Notes: a model not told the origin generated them from the letters alone. Positions 14,819 through 22,808 are shown, counted from the stretch's first letter. The stretch is DNA of 31,330 bases from Clostridia bacterium (GCA_017509065.1 JAFWQM010000202.1:1-31330); one strand, 5' to 3'. Program-made: numbers and translations.

Positions 14819-16162
14819 ATGAATACTCCAATTATAGATTTTGTCAATCGCTATTGCCTGCATGAGCCCCTCCGCCTTCATATGCCCGGACACAAAGGCC
14901 AACCGCATCTTGCCATGGAGCCTTTCGACATCACCGAAATCGCCGGGGCGGACGAGCTTTATCACCCGACCGGCATCATCCGGGAGAGCGAGGAAAACGC
15001 CGCCCGGCTTTTTGGCGCGGCCAGGACAGTGTATTCCGCGGAAGGCTCGTCCCTCTGCATCCGCGCCATGGTGTATCTGGCACTGCTGAACGGGAAAAGC
15101 GTGGGCAGAAAGCCCTTGATATTGGCGGGACGCAACGCGCACAAATCTTTTCTTTCCGCCTGCGCCTTGCTGGACGCGGATGTAAAATGGCTGTACCCGA
15201 GGGACGGAGACAGCCTGATTTCCTGCACGATTGATGAAACAACACTGGAAGCGGTGTTCAATGATATACCGGAAAAACCGGCGGCAGTATACGTCACCAG
15301 TCCAGATTATCTCGGGAACCTGACTGATATAAAGAGCCTTGCCGCTGTATGCCGGCGCCGTGCCGTGCCCCTGCTGGTTGACAATGCGCACGGGGCCTAT
15401 CTGAAATTCCTGCCCGAAGACCGGCACCCGCTCACTTTAGGCGCAGATTTGTGCTGCGATTCCGCGCACAAAACCCTGCCCGTCCTGACCGGTGGGGCGT
15501 ATCTGCATATTGGCAAAAACGCGCCGCCGTTGTTTTCGGAGAACGCTGACCGGGCCATGGCGCTGTTTGCCTCCTCCAGCCCGTCTTATCTCATCCTGCA
15601 ATCCCTGGACGCCTGCAACGCGTATCTGTCCGCGGGATATGAAGAACGGCTCAGCCGCCTGATCGAATCAATCGATCGATTGAAGCAGCGCTTGATTCAG
15701 CACGGTTATTCAATCATTGGCGACGAGCCGCTGAAACTGACTGTATCTTCAAAACGTTATGGTTACACCGGTGATGAACTACATGATCTTCTCCGCGCGC
15801 GCAGCATGGAATCCGAGTTTTCCGACCCGGATTTCCTGACCATGATGTTTACGCCCGACACCCCGGAAAACGACATTGCCCGCATCGAAGCGGCCCTCCT
15901 GTGCGTTCCCCGGCGATCCGCTTTGAATCTTCCGCCTCCGCCTCTTCCTCATTCTGAAAAGGCGCTGTCACTCAGGGAAGCCGCGCTTTCTCCTGGTATG
16001 GAAATCCCCGTATCCCAAGCCGAAGGGCGCATCCTGGCGGACGCGCGGCTGAGCTGCCCGCCCTGCGTTCCCATCATCGCCTGGGGCGAGCGCATCGACC
16101 GTAACGCCATTCACTGCTTCCAATATTACGGCATCGAAACTTGCCGGGTGGTGGAAGAATAA
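14819..16162 (+). CDS. Orn/Lys/Arg decarboxylase family protein (PLP-dependent)
   Basis: This 447-residue protein belongs to the fold-type I ornithine/lysine/arginine decarboxylases, short YaaO/SpeA-like form, which make polyamine precursors. LRLHMPGHKG at 18-27 is the N-terminal signature. VDNAHGAYLKF at 187-197 holds the Asp and His that contact PLP, and SAHKTL at 215-220 carries the Schiff-base Lys218. The C-terminal third is the small decarboxylase domain. The substrate cannot be told; in Bacillota homologues arginine or lysine are usual. ATG 14819 has only a weak upstream GAG, and GGGGAG about 18 bases away belongs to the preceding repeat, so translation initiation may be weak. Convergent with rimO across a shared terminator. 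Confidence 0.85.
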   Translation: MNTPIIDFVNRYCLHEPLRLHMPGHKGQPHLAMEPFDITEIAGADELYHPTGIIRESEENAARLFGAARTVYSAEGSSLCIRAMVYLALLNGKSVGRKPLILAGRNAHKSFLSACALLDADVKWLYPRDGDSLISCTIDETTLEAVFNDIPEKPAAVYVTSPDYLGNLTDIKSLAAVCRRRAVPLLVDNAHGAYLKFLPEDRHPLTLGADLCCDSAHKTLPVLTGGAYLHIGKNAPPLFSENADRAMALFASSSPSYLILQSLDACNAYLSAGYEERLSRLIESIDRLKQRLIQHGYSIIGDEPLKLTVSSKRYGYTGDELHDLLRARSMESEFSDPDFLTMMFTPDTPENDIARIEAALLCVPRRSALNLPPPPLPHSEKALSLREAALSPGMEIPVSQAEGRILADARLSCPPCVPIIAWGERIDRNAIHCFQYYGIETCRVVEE

Positions 16163-16216
16163 AAAGGGACAGGCAAACCGCGGATTTCACGGCAAGCCTG
16201 TCCCGAGCTTTTTCTT
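16161..16216. terminator. Bidirectional terminator between the decarboxylase and rimO
   Basis: Stem GGGACAGGC (16166-16174) and GCCTGTCCC (16196-16204) has an A run on the left and a T run on the right, so it can end transcripts from both strands. An inner CCG/CGG pairing is possible. Confidence 0.85.
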
Positions 16217-17536
16217 TTATGCCATTGCTTCCGCGCTGAGATCGTAAGTCTCCGCGCCGGTGATTTTTGCCTGTACGAATTGCCCTTCTTTCAACGGCGC
16301 ATTGCTGAAAAGCATGATTTCTCCGTCCGCGTCGGGAGCCTCCCATTGGGAGCGGGCGGTGTAGTTCATGCCGTTGTGACCAGTGACCAGCAGCTTTTCC
16401 ACCGTACCGACGCGCTTTTGGTTGCGGTTCAGGCTGATTTTCGCCTGCAAGGACATGAGTTTGTCCAAGCGTTCCTGTTTGATTTCTTCCGGTATCTGAT
16501 CGGGCATGTCCGCGGCTGGAGTATCCTCCTCGGGCGAGAAGGCGAACGCGCCCATGCGGTCAAAGGCCATCTCTTCCGTGAAATCCATCAGAGCTTTGAA
16601 GTCGTCCTCCGTTTCGCCGGGGAAGCCCACGATGAAGGTGGTACGCAGGCAAAAACCCATCCGCCGCGCGGCGGTGAGCATTTCCTTCGTATGCTTCACC
16701 GTGCCCCGCCGGTTCATCTTTTTCAGCAGATCAGGCGCGGCGTGCTGCAAAGGTAAATCCAGATACTTACAAATATTGTCATGCGCAGCCATCGTTTCCA
16801 ATACTTGCATATTGGTTTCGTCGGGATACATGTACAGGCTTCGCAGCCAATCCACGCCGGGAATCGCCGCCGCTTCTTGCAGCAGTTCCGCCAGAGAGGA
16901 ACCGTTGTCGATACCGTACTTTGTCGTGTCCTGAGCGATCAAAATGTGTTCACGCACGCCCTTTTCTGCCAGAGCGCGGATTTCGTCTATAATCGCTTTC
17001 TTGTCCCTGGAGCGGTAGCTGCCACGAATCAGCGGAATGGCGCAGTAGGCGCACCGGTTGTCGCAGCCGTCGCCGATTTTGACATAAGCGGAATAAGGCG
17101 GTGTGGTCAGCACTCGGCCGCATTCCAGGAAGCCGCTCTGACGGCGGGTGTCGGCGGGACGTTCCCCGTCCAAAGTGTTTTCCAGATATTCGATCAAATG
17201 CCCGTACTGGTTCACGCCCAGCAGGCAGTCGATCTCCGGGATTTCAGATAGAAGCTCATCCTTGTACCGCTGGGCCAGGCAGCCGGTTACGCACAGCGCC
17301 TTGCACCGCCCTGTCTTTTTGTACTCCGCCATCTCAAAGATGGTGTCGATGGATTCTTCTTTAGCCGGGGCGATGAACCCGCAGGTGTTCACGATGAGCA
17401 CGTCCGCCTCGGCAGGTTCGTGGGTGATAATCATGCCCGCATCCTTGAGTTCGCTCAGCATCTGTTCCGAATCCACCCGGTTCTTTACGCAGCCCAGGGA
17501 AATCATGCCGATTTGCAGCCCTGAAAGATTCGCCAT
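16217..17536 (-). CDS. rimO: Ribosomal protein S12 methylthiotransferase RimO
   Basis: RimO adds a methylthio group to an Asp of ribosomal protein S12 using two [4Fe-4S] clusters and SAM. The 439-residue length is typical. The N-terminal UPF0004 domain shows SLGCVKNRVDSE (Cys16), NTCGF (Cys52) and CVTGC (Cys86). The radical SAM core has GDGCDNRCAYC (Cys148, 152, 155). FSPEEDTPAADM and the C-terminal TRAM domain follow. SLGCxKN and the EEDTPA motif favour RimO over MiaB. ATG 17536 was chosen because the upstream in-frame extension to 17599 runs into the antisense RNA promoter and has no family similarity. The ribosome binding site (AAAGAGAG) is weak. No clear own promoter is seen. Confidence 0.93.
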   Translation of the reverse strand: MANLSGLQIGMISLGCVKNRVDSEQMLSELKDAGMIITHEPAEADVLIVNTCGFIAPAKEESIDTIFEMAEYKKTGRCKALCVTGCLAQRYKDELLSEIPEIDCLLGVNQYGHLIEYLENTLDGERPADTRRQSGFLECGRVLTTPPYSAYVKIGDGCDNRCAYCAIPLIRGSYRSRDKKAIIDEIRALAEKGVREHILIAQDTTKYGIDNGSSLAELLQEAAAIPGVDWLRSLYMYPDETNMQVLETMAAHDNICKYLDLPLQHAAPDLLKKMNRRGTVKHTKEMLTAARRMGFCLRTTFIVGFPGETEDDFKALMDFTEEMAFDRMGAFAFSPEEDTPAADMPDQIPEEIKQERLDKLMSLQAKISLNRNQKRVGTVEKLLVTGHNGMNYTARSQWEAPDADGEIMLFSNAPLKEGQFVQAKITGAETYDLSAEAMA

Positions 17537-17585
17537 TTGTTTCTCTCTTTCCAGAAAATCATTGCCCGCTTCCATGAAAACAGAA

Positions 17586-17614
17586 TTGCAATGTTTCAAA
17601 TGATATGGTATAAT
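17586..17614 (+). promoter_or_regulatory. Promoter of the antisense small RNA
   Basis: TTGCAA, a 17-base spacer and a perfect TATAAT. No open reading frame with a ribosome binding site follows on this strand before the terminator at 17676-17713, which points to a non-coding transcript. Confidence 0.8.
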
Positions 17615-17620
17615 AACACC

Positions 17621-17713
17621 AGGTGAAGTGGCTTCCTGGTGTCAGCAGGACGCGGGCTGCGCTCCTATAGGGGTTTGACCGCTATCCTTGGCCGGTGGCG
17701 GTCATTTCTTTTT
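17621..17713 (+). ncRNA. Candidate antisense RNA (type I antitoxin)
   Basis: A transcript of about 93 bases is predicted from a near-consensus promoter and a strong terminator hairpin. It contains no credible gene. It runs opposite to the 3' end and 3' untranslated region of the tiny hydrophobic ORF on the minus strand, and the T run of its terminator is the complement of the lysine codons at the end of that ORF. The tail-to-tail layout is that of Bacillus txpA/RatA and bsrG/SR4 type I toxin-antitoxin pairs. The transcript ends are inferred, not measured. Confidence 0.65.
17676..17713 (+). terminator. Terminator of the antisense RNA
   Basis: TGACCGC (17676-17682) pairs with GCGGTCA (17698-17704) and is followed by TTTCTTTTT. 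The stem includes the complement of the toxin ORF stop codon. Confidence 0.85.
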
Positions 17714-17797
17714 AATCGATTTCATCCATGTTGCGATCAATGAAATGACTGCGGCGAGAAGTGTTATGACTTCTGTTATCATCTTGATAACGTCCAT
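17702..17797 (-). CDS. Small hydrophobic peptide, candidate type I toxin
   Basis: A 31-residue peptide (34 if ATG 17806 is used) has a central hydrophobic stretch, VITLLAAVISLIATW, with an N-terminal MDVIKM and a basic tail MKSIKKK. This is the build of type I toxins such as BsrG and TxpA, which insert in the membrane. A full-length Shine-Dalgarno, AAAGGAGGTGAT, overlaps the start region, with 11 bases from GGAGG to ATG 17797 and 2 bases to ATG 17806, so the exact start is open. The promoter at 17901-17873 gives a leader of about 70 bases, and the convergent antisense RNA covers the 3' end. I do not recognise the sequence as a named family. It could instead be a regulatory membrane peptide. 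Confidence 0.68.
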   Translation of the reverse strand: MDVIKMITEVITLLAAVISLIATWMKSIKKK

Positions 17798-17872
17798 CTG
17801 CTTCATCACCTCCTTTGTGTGGGAGGCGTTCCGCACCGCTTTGCCCGGGTCACGGTTTCCCATGACGAAATC

Positions 17873-17901
17873 ATTGTAACACAGAAACATATGTTTGTCC
17901 A
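17873..17901 (-). promoter_or_regulatory. Promoter of the small hydrophobic peptide
   Basis: On the minus strand TGGACA (17901-17896), a 17-base spacer and TACAAT (17878-17873). It is divergent from the promoter of the FAD oxidoreductase. Confidence 0.7.
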
Positions 17902-17957
17902 TGAAAACCGTTGCGCTTGAAAGGTTTCCCTGCTTTTTGCGAGGGGAATCTTTTTGT

Positions 17958-17986
17958 TTGAATAATGCATGAAAGCATGGTATAAT
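17958..17986 (+). promoter_or_regulatory. Promoter of the FAD-dependent oxidoreductase
   Basis: TTGAAT, a 17-base spacer and TATAAT with an extended TGG in front. The implied leader is only about 25 bases. Confidence 0.82.
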
Positions 17987-18016
17987 CCTTCTGATCAACG
18001 CAAAGGAGGAAGCAGC

Positions 18017-19615
18017 ATGATTCGCATCGGAAACCTGAAAGCGCCGTTGGACATGGAAGCGGAACTGCCGCTCACGCTGGCGCTGAAAAAGCTGAAAGCG
18101 GAGAAAAGCGCCGTGACCTCCTGGCGCGTGAGCAAAAGGAGCGTGGACGCTCGGGACAAGGGCGACGTGCATTTCGTTTTGTCCGTGGACGTACAGCTGA
18201 AAAACGAAGACGCGGTTTTGAAAAAGCTGAAACCGGGCACAGCGGCGAAGGTACAGCCCCTAACTGGGTTGCAGGTGATTCGCCGGGATTACAAAGGCTC
18301 GCGCCCGGTGGTGGCAGGGTTTGGCCCCGGCGGGCTGTTCGCGGCGCTGACGCTGGCGCGGGCGGGGATGCGGCCCATCGTACTGGAGCGGGGCGAGCGG
18401 GTGGACAGGCGCGCCCGGACGACGGAACGCTTCGCAGCCACGGGTGAACTGAACCCGGAAAGCAACATCCAGTTCGGCGAGGGCGGCGCGGGGGCGTTTT
18501 CCGACGGCAAGCTGACCACCGGTATCAAGGATAAACACTGCGGCGCGGTGCTGAAAGAACTATACGATCATGGCGCGCCGGAGGAAATCCTGTACCTGGC
18601 CCGGCCTCACATCGGCACGGACAGGCTGCCGAAGGTGGTGGCGGCCATTCGGGAAGAAATCATTTCTTTGGGCGGGGAGGTGCGCTTTTCCACCAAACTG
18701 ACCGGCATCAAACAAAAAGCCGGACAAATAGAAGCCATTGAATACGCTGACGCAAACGGCCCCGGCGAGATCGTCACCGACGCGCTGATCGTAGCCATCG
18801 GCCACAGCGCCGCCGACACCCAGCAAATGCTGTTCCAGGCCGGAGCGAACATGATTCAGAAGCCCTTTTCCGTGGGGGCCAGGATCGAGCATCCGCAAGC
18901 CCTCATCAACAAAAGCCAGTATGGGAAATTCGCGACTCATCCCGCTTTAGGCGCGGCGGAGTATCATCTTTCTACGAAGCTGCCTGACGGGCGCGGGGCC
19001 TACACCTTCTGCATGTGTCCCGGCGGCACGGTAGCTGCGGCAGCCAGCCGGTTGGGCGGGGTGTGTGTGAATGGCATGAGCCCCTTCGCCCGCGACGGGG
19101 AGAATGCCAATGCCGCGCTGCTGGTGGATGTGCGGACGGAGGATTTCGGCGACGATCATCCTTTGGCAGGCTACGCCCTGCAGCGCTTATGGGAGGAACG
19201 GGCGTTTCGGGTCGGGGGCGGGAATTACTTCGCTCCGGCGCAATTGGCCGGGGATTTGCTGGCGGGAAGGGAAACCAAAAAACTGGAAACCAGCGTCCAT
19301 CCCACCTACCGTCCCGGCGTGACCCCGGCAGACTTTCGCGCGGTGCTGCCGGGCTTTGCCTATGAAGGACTGCGCTTTGCCATCCAAGCCTTTGACCGGC
19401 AGCTGAAAGGCTTCGCCCTGCCCGACGCGGTGCTGACGGCGGTGGAGAGCCGCTCCTCCTGCCCGGTGCGCCTCCTGCGTGACAGCCGCTTTGAAAGCAA
19501 TATCGGCGGCCTGTATCCCTGCGGCGAAGGCGCGGGCTACGCGGGCGGCATCATGAGCGCAGCCGTGGACGGAATTCGGGTGGCGGAAGCTGTGATCGAG
19601 AGAGCGGGTATTTAA
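18017..19615 (+). CDS. NAD(P)/FAD-dependent oxidoreductase (uncharacterised FAD-dependent dehydrogenase family, COG2509-like)
   Basis: This 532-residue protein has a ~95-residue N-terminal domain followed by an FAD-binding Rossmann fold: VVAGFGPGGLFAALTLARAG at 98-117 with GFGPGG at 101-106, and an acidic LERGERVDRR end. SNIQFGEGGAGAFSDGKLTT is a family hallmark, and GGLYPCGEGAGYAGGIMSAAVDG near the C-terminus is the second FAD contact. The family is widespread in Clostridia and its substrate is not established. The ATG at 18017 has AAAGGAGG upstream; the 16 codons before it overlap the promoter and were dropped. It appears to be transcribed alone or with dtd, from which it is separated by repeat P2. 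Confidence 0.86.
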   Translation: MIRIGNLKAPLDMEAELPLTLALKKLKAEKSAVTSWRVSKRSVDARDKGDVHFVLSVDVQLKNEDAVLKKLKPGTAAKVQPLTGLQVIRRDYKGSRPVVAGFGPGGLFAALTLARAGMRPIVLERGERVDRRARTTERFAATGELNPESNIQFGEGGAGAFSDGKLTTGIKDKHCGAVLKELYDHGAPEEILYLARPHIGTDRLPKVVAAIREEIISLGGEVRFSTKLTGIKQKAGQIEAIEYADANGPGEIVTDALIVAIGHSAADTQQMLFQAGANMIQKPFSVGARIEHPQALINKSQYGKFATHPALGAAEYHLSTKLPDGRGAYTFCMCPGGTVAAAASRLGGVCVNGMSPFARDGENANAALLVDVRTEDFGDDHPLAGYALQRLWEERAFRVGGGNYFAPAQLAGDLLAGRETKKLETSVHPTYRPGVTPADFRAVLPGFAYEGLRFAIQAFDRQLKGFALPDAVLTAVESRSSCPVRLLRDSRFESNIGGLYPCGEGAGYAGGIMSAAVDGIRVAEAVIERAGI

Positions 19616-19686
19616 ATTTTCTGGGGGAACCGCTCTTTGCTGCTCAAAGAGCGGTTCCCCCAGCCCCCTTCCGAGAAAGGCTTATA
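19616..19686 (+). repeat. Family P hairpin element, copy P2
   Basis: Directly after the oxidoreductase stop. Perfect 19-base arms (19621-19639 and 19645-19663), starting CTGGGGGAACCGCTC, with loop CTGCT, then CCCCCTTCCGAGAAAGGC. Compared with P1 the stem changes ATTC/GAAT to GCTC/GAGC on both sides, so pairing is kept. Confidence 0.8.
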
Positions 19687-19710
19687 AGAAATACTGAGGA
19701 GGCAAAACAA

Positions 19711-20160
19711 ATGCGCTGTGTGGTTCAGCGGGTATCGGAAGCGTATGTGACGGTTGAAGGGAAAGAAACGGGACGCATCAGCAAGGGCCTGATGGCCCTG
19801 ATCGGCGTGGAAGCGGGCGACACGGAAAAGGACGCCGTGTACATGGCGGGAAAGATCGTGAAGCTGCGCATCTTCGAAGATGAAAACGACAAGATGAACC
19901 TGTCCGTGAAGGACGTGCAGGGCGGCATTCTGGCGGTCAGCCAGTTTACCTTGCTCGGCGACGCGCGGGGCCAGAACCGCCCCGGGTTCACCCAGGCGGA
20001 AGCGCCGGAGCGGGCGAATGAACTGTATGAGCTCTGCTGTGCAGAAATGCGCAAGCTTGGCGTGCCCGTGGAAAACGGAGTGTTCCGCACGCATATGATG
20101 GTGCATCTCATCAACGACGGCCCCGTAACCATCCTGCTGGACAGCCATAAAGCTTTCTGA
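19711..20160 (+). CDS. dtd: D-aminoacyl-tRNA deacylase
   Basis: Dtd hydrolyses D-aminoacyl-tRNAs and mischarged Gly-tRNAAla to keep translation stereospecific. The 149-residue length is standard. MRCVVQRVSEA opens the protein. SQFTL at 77-81 and NDGPVT at 135-140, with the Gly-cisPro pair, form the active site. GAGGAGG lies 8 bases before the ATG. It follows the FAD oxidoreductase across repeat P2 and may share its transcript. In many Clostridia dtd follows relA; no relA is present here. Confidence 0.95.
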   Translation: MRCVVQRVSEAYVTVEGKETGRISKGLMALIGVEAGDTEKDAVYMAGKIVKLRIFEDENDKMNLSVKDVQGGILAVSQFTLLGDARGQNRPGFTQAEAPERANELYELCCAEMRKLGVPVENGVFRTHMMVHLINDGPVTILLDSHKAF

Positions 20161-20219
20161 AACGGTTGCTTTTTGCGTACACCTCCGCAACATGGAGTTG
20201 CTCACCTTTCATTTTTCTG

Positions 20220-20284
20220 ATCGCTTTTCTCGGAAGAGGAGCAGGGGGAACCGCTCTTTGAGCTCCAAAGAGCGGTTCCTCCAG
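20220..20284 (-). repeat. Family P hairpin element, copy P3 (inverted)
   Basis: Here the GCTTTTCTCGGAAGAGG block precedes the hairpin, so the element is in the reverse orientation relative to dtd. Arms GGGGGAACCGCTCTTTG (about 20244-20260) and its partner (20266-20284) have one mismatch. An 11-base direct repeat, GTTGCTTTTTG, occurs at 20165-20175 and 20298-20308 on either side of the region. Confidence 0.75.
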
Positions 20285-20343
20285 AATTATCTGAATAGTT
20301 GCTTTTTGGTATGTATTGTCCATGCCCTGAACCGGAATGTGCC

Positions 20344-20373
20344 TTGACATTCCGGGAGATGGCGGGATATAGT
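20344..20373 (+). promoter_or_regulatory. Promoter of the GH105-like / GH28 operon
   Basis: A perfect TTGACA, an 18-base spacer and TATAGT, about 39 bases before the first gene. A second TATAGT overlaps at 20373-20378 but with a 23-base spacer. No clear operator palindrome is visible. Confidence 0.72.
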
Positions 20374-20411
20374 ATAGTCATCAGCAGTTTTTGTCCGCGG
20401 AGGGACGGCAG

Positions 20412-21233
20412 ATGAACGTAAAGGCAATCCTGCGGGAGTATCGAAAAGGAACCCGGCCGGACAGCATTTTTATGAAGGGCTGTATGGACATGTACCGCGT
20501 TTCTGGGGACCCGCTGTACCGGGACGAGGTGCTGAACGCCGTGAACACCATGGTTTCCACCGATGGAGAATTGAATGTTCAGGAGCCTGTCAAAACGATG
20601 CTTTCCTGTGGCAAAGCCTTGCTTTTTGCTTACGATCAAACGGGAGAGGAACGCTATAAAACCGCCGCGGGAAAGCTGCGCGAAGCGCTTCGGAAAACTG
20701 ACCTAAGTACCGCGTGGGATCTTTATCTGATTTGCCCCTTTATCGCTGAATATGACACGCGCTTCATGGACAAGCAAAGCTATAAAGCCATTGCCCGGTG
20801 TTTCCAGACGACGGTCCGCGCCCACTCTCTCCCGGGAGAAAAAGAACAGTGCTATATGCTGATGGCGCTGGTTGACACAATAGAACAAATGGATATCCAG
20901 CTCTATGAGCATCACCGCGTCCTGGCCGATCTGTTGCTTGAAATCGCGCGGAAGCTGGTTCCCTATTGGCAGGAAAGATTCACGCTGTTCGCGAAGGAAA
21001 CCGAAAAACCGAATGAAACGGAAATGGAAAGCTGCCTGATGACGGCTTATTCGGTGCTCAAAGGCGTGCGGCTGGGCCTGCTCGACGATGAAAAGTATCT
21101 GCCTGCCATCGGGTACATGGTGTATGCCATGGAATACGTCGGTGGTTCGCATATCGCTTTCCGTGAATTTCCGGCGCGACCGGGACTCGGGCTGATGCTT
21201 CAAGCGGAAATGGAGGAGGCGGGAGAAAGATGA
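20412..21233 (+). CDS. GH105/GH88-like alpha-barrel protein, probably lacking the usual active site
   Basis: This 273-residue, helix-rich protein without a signal peptide resembles unsaturated rhamnogalacturonyl hydrolases (GH105, YteR/YesR type), which remove unsaturated uronates from pectin fragments. The match rests on DMYRVSGDPLYRDEVLNAV near the start, DLYLICPFIAEYDTRF, and NETEMESCLMTAYSVLKGVRLG near the end, which corresponds to the ETSASAM...YALLKGVRLG region. It is about 100 residues shorter than usual and lacks the WGRGNGW segment, so catalysis is doubtful. ATG 20412 has GGAGGG 7 bases upstream. It overlaps the GH28 gene by 4 bases (ATGA), indicating translational coupling and a pectin-related job. 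It could be a divergent hydrolase or a non-catalytic partner. Confidence 0.6.
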   Translation: MNVKAILREYRKGTRPDSIFMKGCMDMYRVSGDPLYRDEVLNAVNTMVSTDGELNVQEPVKTMLSCGKALLFAYDQTGEERYKTAAGKLREALRKTDLSTAWDLYLICPFIAEYDTRFMDKQSYKAIARCFQTTVRAHSLPGEKEQCYMLMALVDTIEQMDIQLYEHHRVLADLLLEIARKLVPYWQERFTLFAKETEKPNETEMESCLMTAYSVLKGVRLGLLDDEKYLPAIGYMVYAMEYVGGSHIAFREFPARPGLGLMLQAEMEEAGER

Positions 21234-22807
21234 AATGCCTGTTTGTGTCCGCCCGGAGCTGCACCATTCTGCTGGATGAAAACGGCGATTATTTCTCAGA
21301 TTCCCGCCGCGCGTTCATGCTGAACGGCGAATGCGTGGACGACGAAAGATCGCATGTCACGCTGGAAGAAGAGCGTTCCGTGTTCTCGCTGTTCGGCCTC
21401 TGGCCCGACACGGAATATAAACTGGAATCGTATGTGAATCTCGTCAAGGAAACGGAAATCTCCTTCCGCACGGAAAAAGAGGTCTGCTCCCTGAACGTGC
21501 GCCGCTTTGGCGCGAAGGGCGACAAGCAGCACGACGATACCGGCGCCATCCAGGCCGCCATCCTGTCCTGCCCCGCGGGCGGCAGGGTGCTGATTCCCAA
21601 AGGCGATTACCTCACCGGCCCGCTGTTCCTGAAGAGCCATATCACCATCGAATTAAAGCCAGACGCGGCGCTGTACCTGAAAACCGACCGGGAACAGTTC
21701 CCCGTCCTCCCCGGCATGACCCGCACAACGGACGAAGAGGGGGAAGTGCTCCTCGGCTCCTGGGAGGGAAACCCGCTGGATTCCTTCGCTTCCTTCATCA
21801 CCGGCATCGGCGTGGAGGACGTGAAGATCATCGGCCCCGGCGTGCTGGACGGCCAAGGCAATGTGGGCGACTGGTGGGTGAACCCCAAAAACAGAAAAAT
21901 CGCCTTCCGCCCGCGGATGCTCTATCTGCGGGATTGCAAAGACATTACCGTGCAGGGAATCACCGTGCGCAACAGCCCGGCCTGGAACCTGCATCCCACC
22001 TTTTCCGAAAACCTTTCTTTCCTGAACCTGCGCATCGAAGCCCCTGCCAACAGCCCCAACACCGACGGCTTCGACCCGGAAAGCTGCAGGCACGTGCGGA
22101 TGTACGGCACGGAGTTTTCCGTGGGTGACGACTGCATCGCCATCAAGGCCGGGAAGATTTACATGGGCATGAAGTACCACGTGCCCTGCGAGGACATTGA
22201 AATCGCCTGGTGCTGTATGTTGGACGGTCATGGCGGCGTGACCGTCGGCAGCGAAATGTCGGGCGGCGTCAAAAATGTGCGGGTGCATCACTGCTATATG
22301 CGCGGCAATGATCGGGGTTTGCGCATCAAGACCCGGCGGGGCCGCGGCAAGTACGGCGTGATCGATGATATTGTGTTCGACCACGTGCGCATGGAGGGCG
22401 TGCGCTGCCCGCTGGTAGTGAACGCTATGTACTACTGCGACCCGGACGGGCGCACGGAGTACGTCCAGAGCCGGGAGAAGCAGCCCGTGGACGACACCAC
22501 CCCCACTATCGGCACTATCCGGTTTGAGCGGGTGGACGCGGAGAACTGCGAAGCCTGCGCGGGCTACATCCTGGGCCTGCCGGAACGCCCCGTTCAGGAA
22601 ATCACGATGAAGGACTGCCGCTTCACCTTCAACCCCGACGGCAAGCCCATGGCCCCCGCCATGGCCGCCAACGTGAAACAGTGCCTGAACCGGGGCATCA
22701 TTGCTTCTTACGTGGACAGGCTGATCCTGGACAACGTAACCATGGAAGGAAGCAGCGGTGAGAGGATCGAGGCAACGGAAGTAAAGACGATAGATGACAG
22801 GTCATAA
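21230..22807 (+). CDS. Glycoside hydrolase family 28 polygalacturonase (exo-type likely)
   Basis: This 525-residue enzyme hydrolyses alpha-1,4-galacturonosyl bonds of pectin by inversion. Residues 1-85 form a beta-rich N-terminal domain, then FGAKGDKQHDDTGAIQAAI opens the beta-helix. The catalytic set is complete: NTDGFD at 277-282 (Asp279), VGDDCIAIK at 298-306 (Asp300, Asp301), GHGG at 333-336 (His334) and RIK at 365-367. An N-terminal domain of this kind is common in bacterial exo-polygalacturonases. MKCLFVSARSC is not a signal peptide, so the enzyme is probably cytoplasmic and acts on imported oligogalacturonides. Translationally coupled to the preceding gene and followed by kduI. Confidence 0.92.
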   Translation: MKCLFVSARSCTILLDENGDYFSDSRRAFMLNGECVDDERSHVTLEEERSVFSLFGLWPDTEYKLESYVNLVKETEISFRTEKEVCSLNVRRFGAKGDKQHDDTGAIQAAILSCPAGGRVLIPKGDYLTGPLFLKSHITIELKPDAALYLKTDREQFPVLPGMTRTTDEEGEVLLGSWEGNPLDSFASFITGIGVEDVKIIGPGVLDGQGNVGDWWVNPKNRKIAFRPRMLYLRDCKDITVQGITVRNSPAWNLHPTFSENLSFLNLRIEAPANSPNTDGFDPESCRHVRMYGTEFSVGDDCIAIKAGKIYMGMKYHVPCEDIEIAWCCMLDGHGGVTVGSEMSGGVKNVRVHHCYMRGNDRGLRIKTRRGRGKYGVIDDIVFDHVRMEGVRCPLVVNAMYYCDPDGRTEYVQSREKQPVDDTTPTIGTIRFERVDAENCEACAGYILGLPERPVQEITMKDCRFTFNPDGKPMAPAMAANVKQCLNRGIIASYVDRLILDNVTMEGSSGERIEATEVKTIDDRS

Positions 22808-22808
22808 G

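Noticed and set aside
17537..17599. N-terminal extension of rimO to 17599
   Set aside because: It overlaps the antisense RNA promoter, has no ribosome binding site and adds residues not seen in RimO; ATG 17536 gives the normal length.
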